From Mortierella sp. BCC40632 (taxonomy: Eukaryota > Mortierellomycota > Mortierellomycetes > Mortierellales > Mortierellaceae), in contig WAEK01000001.1 in NCBI GenBank assembly GCA_011634665.1, positions 1,565,501-1,629,500 of the forward strand: a stretch of 64,000 nt of DNA, read 5' to 3'. Both the position numbers and the translations under genes were made by a program. Below are positions 60,501 through 64,000 of the stretch, piece after piece. Position 1 is the stretch's first letter. Each line of letters opens with the position of its first letter. The notes beneath the pieces were generated by a model. That model was not told where the DNA came from and made no database searches. It worked only from the letters and a program-made list of their open reading frames with translations.

Positions 60501-60677
60501 AGCTTTGGTGGCCGAAGTGGTCGCCCACGTACTGAGTCCATGGGCTCGAACTTGTCCGTGTCGAGTGCTCACTTTTACATGGATAATGGATCGACAGGAT
60601 TAGGCCAGGGCATGCCGACGTCTGGTCTGGAGGATGAACGTGGAGCAAACCTTGGAGTCGGCGGATGGGATCGCTAA
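53366..60677 (+). CDS. Multi-KH-domain RNA-binding protein (Bicaudal-C/vigilin-like)
   Basis: A 1781-residue protein from exons 53366-53872, 55582-56646, 56786-58220 and 58339-60677; all joins are in frame. Its role is inferred to be mRNA or other single-stranded nucleic-acid binding. The N-terminus is Thr/Ala-rich and ends in VTIAGPYPDVMLARGMF. Five or six KH-like modules follow. The clearest have GxxG loops: MVGGRKREDLQELM (exon 2), GKKNGKINRIMKTTGAKIKF and IIGVGGKNIQRIMKKYG (exon 3). Others, such as that around NHREELRMIMTNNASFI, lack a GxxG loop. Exon 3 begins SCRFHSGSVSLLSDPLS, chosen because the acceptor at 56785 keeps phase with both flanks. The last ~700 residues are Ser/Gly/Asn/Gln/His-rich. 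Intron 1 (1709 nt) is unusually long for this genome, and a missed exon there cannot be excluded. Confidence 0.85.
54364..54431. repeat. 12-bp tandem repeat inside KH-gene intron 1
   Basis: Unit ACAAACAGACAG repeats about five times, a compound of GACA and AACA tetranucleotides. Confidence 0.9.
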
Positions 60678-62089
60678 AGGATTCAACACCAACAACGGAG
60701 TGTTTTGTGGCAGAGTGGCTTTTCCTTGCTGGTGCCCTGTGCGGATGAACAAGTAAGAGAGGAGCCATTTCTGTGGAGGTCCCAATTTCGTTATTTTGCT
60801 GAACAAGAGCAGGGTCGGGCCATGCCATTCACTTCTCTCCTTATTCCACCCCCTCGGGTATGATATGGTTTTTTATATATTTCGCTTTTCTTGTCTTCAC
60901 ACTTCTTGTACGATAACCCTCCTCTCCCTATCTCTTCTCCCGTTTTCGTTTCCATCTTTCGTAATCCAAATTGCATGTATCCTCTGTTGTTTTTACCTCA
61001 CTTTTGTTGATTTCTGTGCACATACTTTGTCGAGTTTTCTTTGCGCACTCCCCTCCTCTCTTTCTTTCTTTCTCTCTCCCCTCTCCAGAGTAAAGGCGAG
61101 GAGTGGATTTTTTTTTTTTTTTTTTATCGTTTTTTAATAAAGTAGTCTTTGTGGGGTTTTTCTCCACGCAGACACTCGTTACCCGTTCTCTTTCCCTTTT
61201 CCTTTTCTTTTCATTTTTCTTTTTTTTTTTTTTTTTTTTTTTCTTTGAGCTTTCGTCCGATATATACACACCAGCACATACTTTTTTTTTTTTTTGCTCA
61301 TTTACCAGTTGTTTTTTATTGCTCTATTGCACACATAATCGCCCTCAATAAACAAGCAGAATCATAAGGAAGCCGACCCTTTTGGAGAAACAATGGGGGA
61401 GAATGGAGTAGAGGAATTGGATAAGGGGCCAGAGCGGGTTTTGGCCAACAAAAAAAACAGGTCTCGCACAATTGTGGGTGTACAACAACAGCCACATCGG
61501 GCCACTTCTCTTCTTGGACAACAAGAGACCGGACTTTAGCACAAAGTTTTTTTCTTTTGGAGTTGGAGAGAAAGGGTGGAAAGGCAGGAAAAGTGATGAA
61601 CAAGAAGAAGAGGACAAGTAAACGAGCAAGCGAGCGATTTTTTTTTTTTCCTTCATCGTCTGAGAGATTGACTTTGCATCATTCCTCTTTTCTGCATCCT
61701 CCATCTCAACCCTGCCCATTCCAACCCCTTGACCGTTGGCTTGACCCTTTTCTCCTCCCTCTCTCTCTCGCCCAGTCTAGACCAAGTGTGGAAAGAGACA
61801 AATTCTTTCCCACGTTGTCACACATACCCCTGCACACCCTTCGTTACCCCTTCATTCTCTCCGCGGGTGCCTGCAGACCAGCCAAAATTGATCAGACCAG
61901 GTGAGACAACAAACGACTAGCCTCCCTTTCCCTGCTCCAATTTACCATTGGAGGTGAACGCACACGAGTGTGAATGAGAGAGGCACAGCACTCATCCGCC
62001 CTATACCCTGATAAACGACAATCCGCTAGTCTTGAAGCACGCAGAAGCAAAAGATAGAAAGAAAGAAAAAAAAGAAAAAAAGGAAAGAG
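60678..62089. other. Intergenic region between KH-domain and MscL genes
   Basis: No gene supported. Poly(A)-signal-like AATAAA lies at 61136-61141 and again near 61345. T runs are at 61109-61126, 61220-61242 and 61282-61295. The last 40 bases before the MscL start are A/G-rich. Confidence 0.5.
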
Positions 62090-62735
62090 ATGAGCTTCCT
62101 AGGATATGGGTCTACGGACAAGCATCCCGCCAACAACAATCACCCAGGTCAAGAGTCTGACTCCAGGAATGGACATCAGCAACGAAAGACATCCACCCCA
62201 GCAACTACAACCACAGTCGCTAATGGAGGATCTGTTCAACCTAACAAAGCCCGGACCAACGAAAGACCGTCGTCGTCCTCCTCCTTTCAGGGACCCAACC
62301 CGGGTTCGGGATCCATTCCAGGTCAAACGCCACAAGACGATCACGGACGACAGAATCGTCGTAAATATGCACAAATGTTGGGGGCCTTGGGGGCTATGGG
62401 AGTCATGGGAACCTTTGATGGGGAAGGAGACCAAGGAAAAGCACGTCCTTCCTATGACCAACAGGAATCCAAACCACGGTATAAAGATGAATCTGAAATG
62501 GGGTCAGAAGCAGCCGAAAATGGGGACAGTGGAGGACATATGGGTCATTTTCATCATGACTCGAACGAGAATTGTACGTTACCGCCCATGATCCAGCCAT
62601 TGGTCACGCCCTTGAACCATGAAGTGGTGGAAAATGTGGTGATCAAGGTCCGAGATGGTGCTGAGGTGACACAAAAGGTAGGGTCTGTCCTAGTGGATCT
62701 GAACATCGAACAAAAACGTTCCATCGACCCGGGAG

Positions 62736-62770
<35 letters not shown>

Positions 62771-63355
62771 TCGTTTTTCCCACTTGGATGAGCCGTGTTA
62801 TGTTATCTCTTCTATGCTTTTTTTTTTTTTTTTTTTTTTCTCACAAACTTGTTTTTACTTGTCCTGGTGGAAATACTTGGGCTGTAGACCATCTCATACG
62901 TTTGGGACGAATGGAAGCAGTTTGTGAACAGAGGGAATATTATCGATCTCGGAATAGGCAAGTCACTACTTTTTTTTTTCTTCTTCTTCTTCTCCTTCTC
63001 CCCTTCTCTTTGGTCTCTCCTTATTGATATGGAGCATTGGAATCGTTGTGCAAAGACACTCGTGTAGCCTTATTACTCAATCTCTGAATGAGTATAAGTC
63101 ATCCCTAACACCACGATCTTCTTCTCTTGGCCCTGCACTCATTATAAAAAAAAAAAGGTGTGGTGATTGGAAGTGCGTTTAGTGATATTATCGACTCGTT
63201 TGTGGCCGATATCTTGACCCCACCTTTGTCCCTCTGGGCTTGGGGCACGAACCTCGAGAACTCATTTATCGTATTACGACATGGCAGGACGCCCGACAAG
63301 CAATATGCTACGTATCAAGAAGCTCAGGCAGACGGAGCAGTGTATGAGACCCCTC

Positions 63356-63386
<31 letters not shown>

Positions 63387-63999
63387 TCTTTTTCTGAAGC
63401 AGAGTGTTGAGTGTTCTTGGGACAAATTGCCCACAACATGTTAACCTTCTCTCTCTTTGACCTACGATGCAGCACCGAGAACACGGGTCACTTCCTAAAA
63501 GCCTGCCTCAACTTTCTTGTTATTGCATTTTTCCTCTTCTGGATTGTCAAAGGTAAGCTCGTTTTCGAAAGAAGGACACTATTCAAATGTAGGACTAGAA
63601 AGGCAAAGTACTGACTTCTTGATACACTCTTTTTTTTTTTTTTTTTTTTTTGTTCTGCATTGCTCGGCGCCTTCTTTGTGACTTTCTCTCATCACCAACC
63701 AAACAGTGGTGCACAATATTCGTAAAGAAAGGATTCGTCCACCTCCCAAGGAAAAAACATGCAATTGGTGTAAAGAATCTATAGCGCTGGATGCCTTTCG
63801 TTGCAAATTTTGTCAGAGCTTTGTGAAGGATATTCCGGGGGTTGGGGATGTAGGTCCTGGGATGTTTTATCGACCAGACTCTTTCGATTCACCTACACCC
63901 ACCAGTCCGGTCCATCACACGGATGTAAAAGCTGCTGAAGAAGTGACGAATGATGGAGATGGCCATGTTGATGGCGGATCAAATACATATCGCCTTTAA
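62090..63999 (+). CDS. MscL-type large-conductance mechanosensitive channel
   Basis: A 404-residue homologue of bacterial MscL, the channel that opens under membrane tension on osmotic downshock. Exons are 62090-62677, 62888-62957, 63158-63341, 63473-63552 and 63707-63999. Residues 1-195 form a polar N-terminal extension absent from bacterial MscL (about 130-150 residues). The channel starts with the amphipathic WDEWKQFVNRGNIIDLGIG and TM1 GVVIGSAFSDIIDSFVADIL, followed by a loop and TM2 ACLNFLVIAFFLFWIV. The C-terminus carries a zinc ribbon, CNWC(11 residues)CKFC, as in many bacterial MscL proteins, then an acidic tail. Intron 2 has a GC donor (AG|GCAAGT, 62958), which is needed to give DLGIGVVIG. 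In bacteria the channel is a pentamer; membrane location in the fungus is unknown. Confidence 0.9.
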
Positions 64000-64000
64000 T

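Overview
The window looks like nuclear DNA of a filamentous, early-diverging fungus. A Mortierella-like (Mortierellomycota) genome is my best guess, but this is inferred from style rather than from a marker gene. Protein genes carry many short GT-AG introns. Long T runs sit before splice acceptors, C/T-rich leaders precede several genes, and homopolymer and dinucleotide tracts are everywhere. The genes themselves (an SREBP with the diagnostic Tyr, a mitochondrial MnmE/MSS1 GTPase, HSPA12-type Hsp70s, an APC-family permease, a KH-domain protein, a fungal MscL) fit a fungus. I found no CRISPR array, rRNA, convincing tRNA or intact transposon.

Left third, 1-19833: six tandem HSPA12-like (divergent Hsp70) genes, all on the minus strand, start codons about 3-4 kb apart. 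Every copy has the same four-exon structure: coding exons of exactly 80 and 57 nt, one of 1465-1474 nt, and a last exon of 108 nt (copy 1 runs off the window). The nucleotide-binding part is nearly identical at DNA level among copies 2, 3 and 5, while the C-terminal part after the conserved ARRSYG segment differs strongly. Five copies share an upstream block whose minus-strand core is close to CTTTGCCACA. The spacers hold an unidentified two-exon coding-like remnant (5914-6767) and a second, weaker one (10906-11200).

Middle, 20135-41353: SREBP-like bHLH membrane transcription factor (minus), an unrecognised 393-residue protein (plus), nine-exon mitochondrial tRNA-modification GTPase MSS1 (plus), amino-acid permease with a disordered tail of about 1,060 residues (plus), and a secreted or membrane-anchored 5'-nucleotidase (minus) whose reading frame needs a 6-nt micro-exon encoding Phe-Gln.

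Right third, 41354-64000: a 4.6-kb spacer; a plus-strand pseudokinase with ankyrin repeats in which the usual HRD and DFG aspartates are absent; another 4.5-kb repeat-rich spacer; a 1,781-residue multi-KH RNA-binding protein with a low-complexity tail; and a complete MscL-type mechanosensitive channel with a C-terminal zinc ribbon and a GC-AG intron. Apart from the array there is no sign that neighbours form a pathway. SREBP (sterol/oxygen response) and the Hsp70 array share only about 300 bp between them. Exon joins were worked out by hand from reading frame, splice sites and family alignment. None was checked against transcripts.
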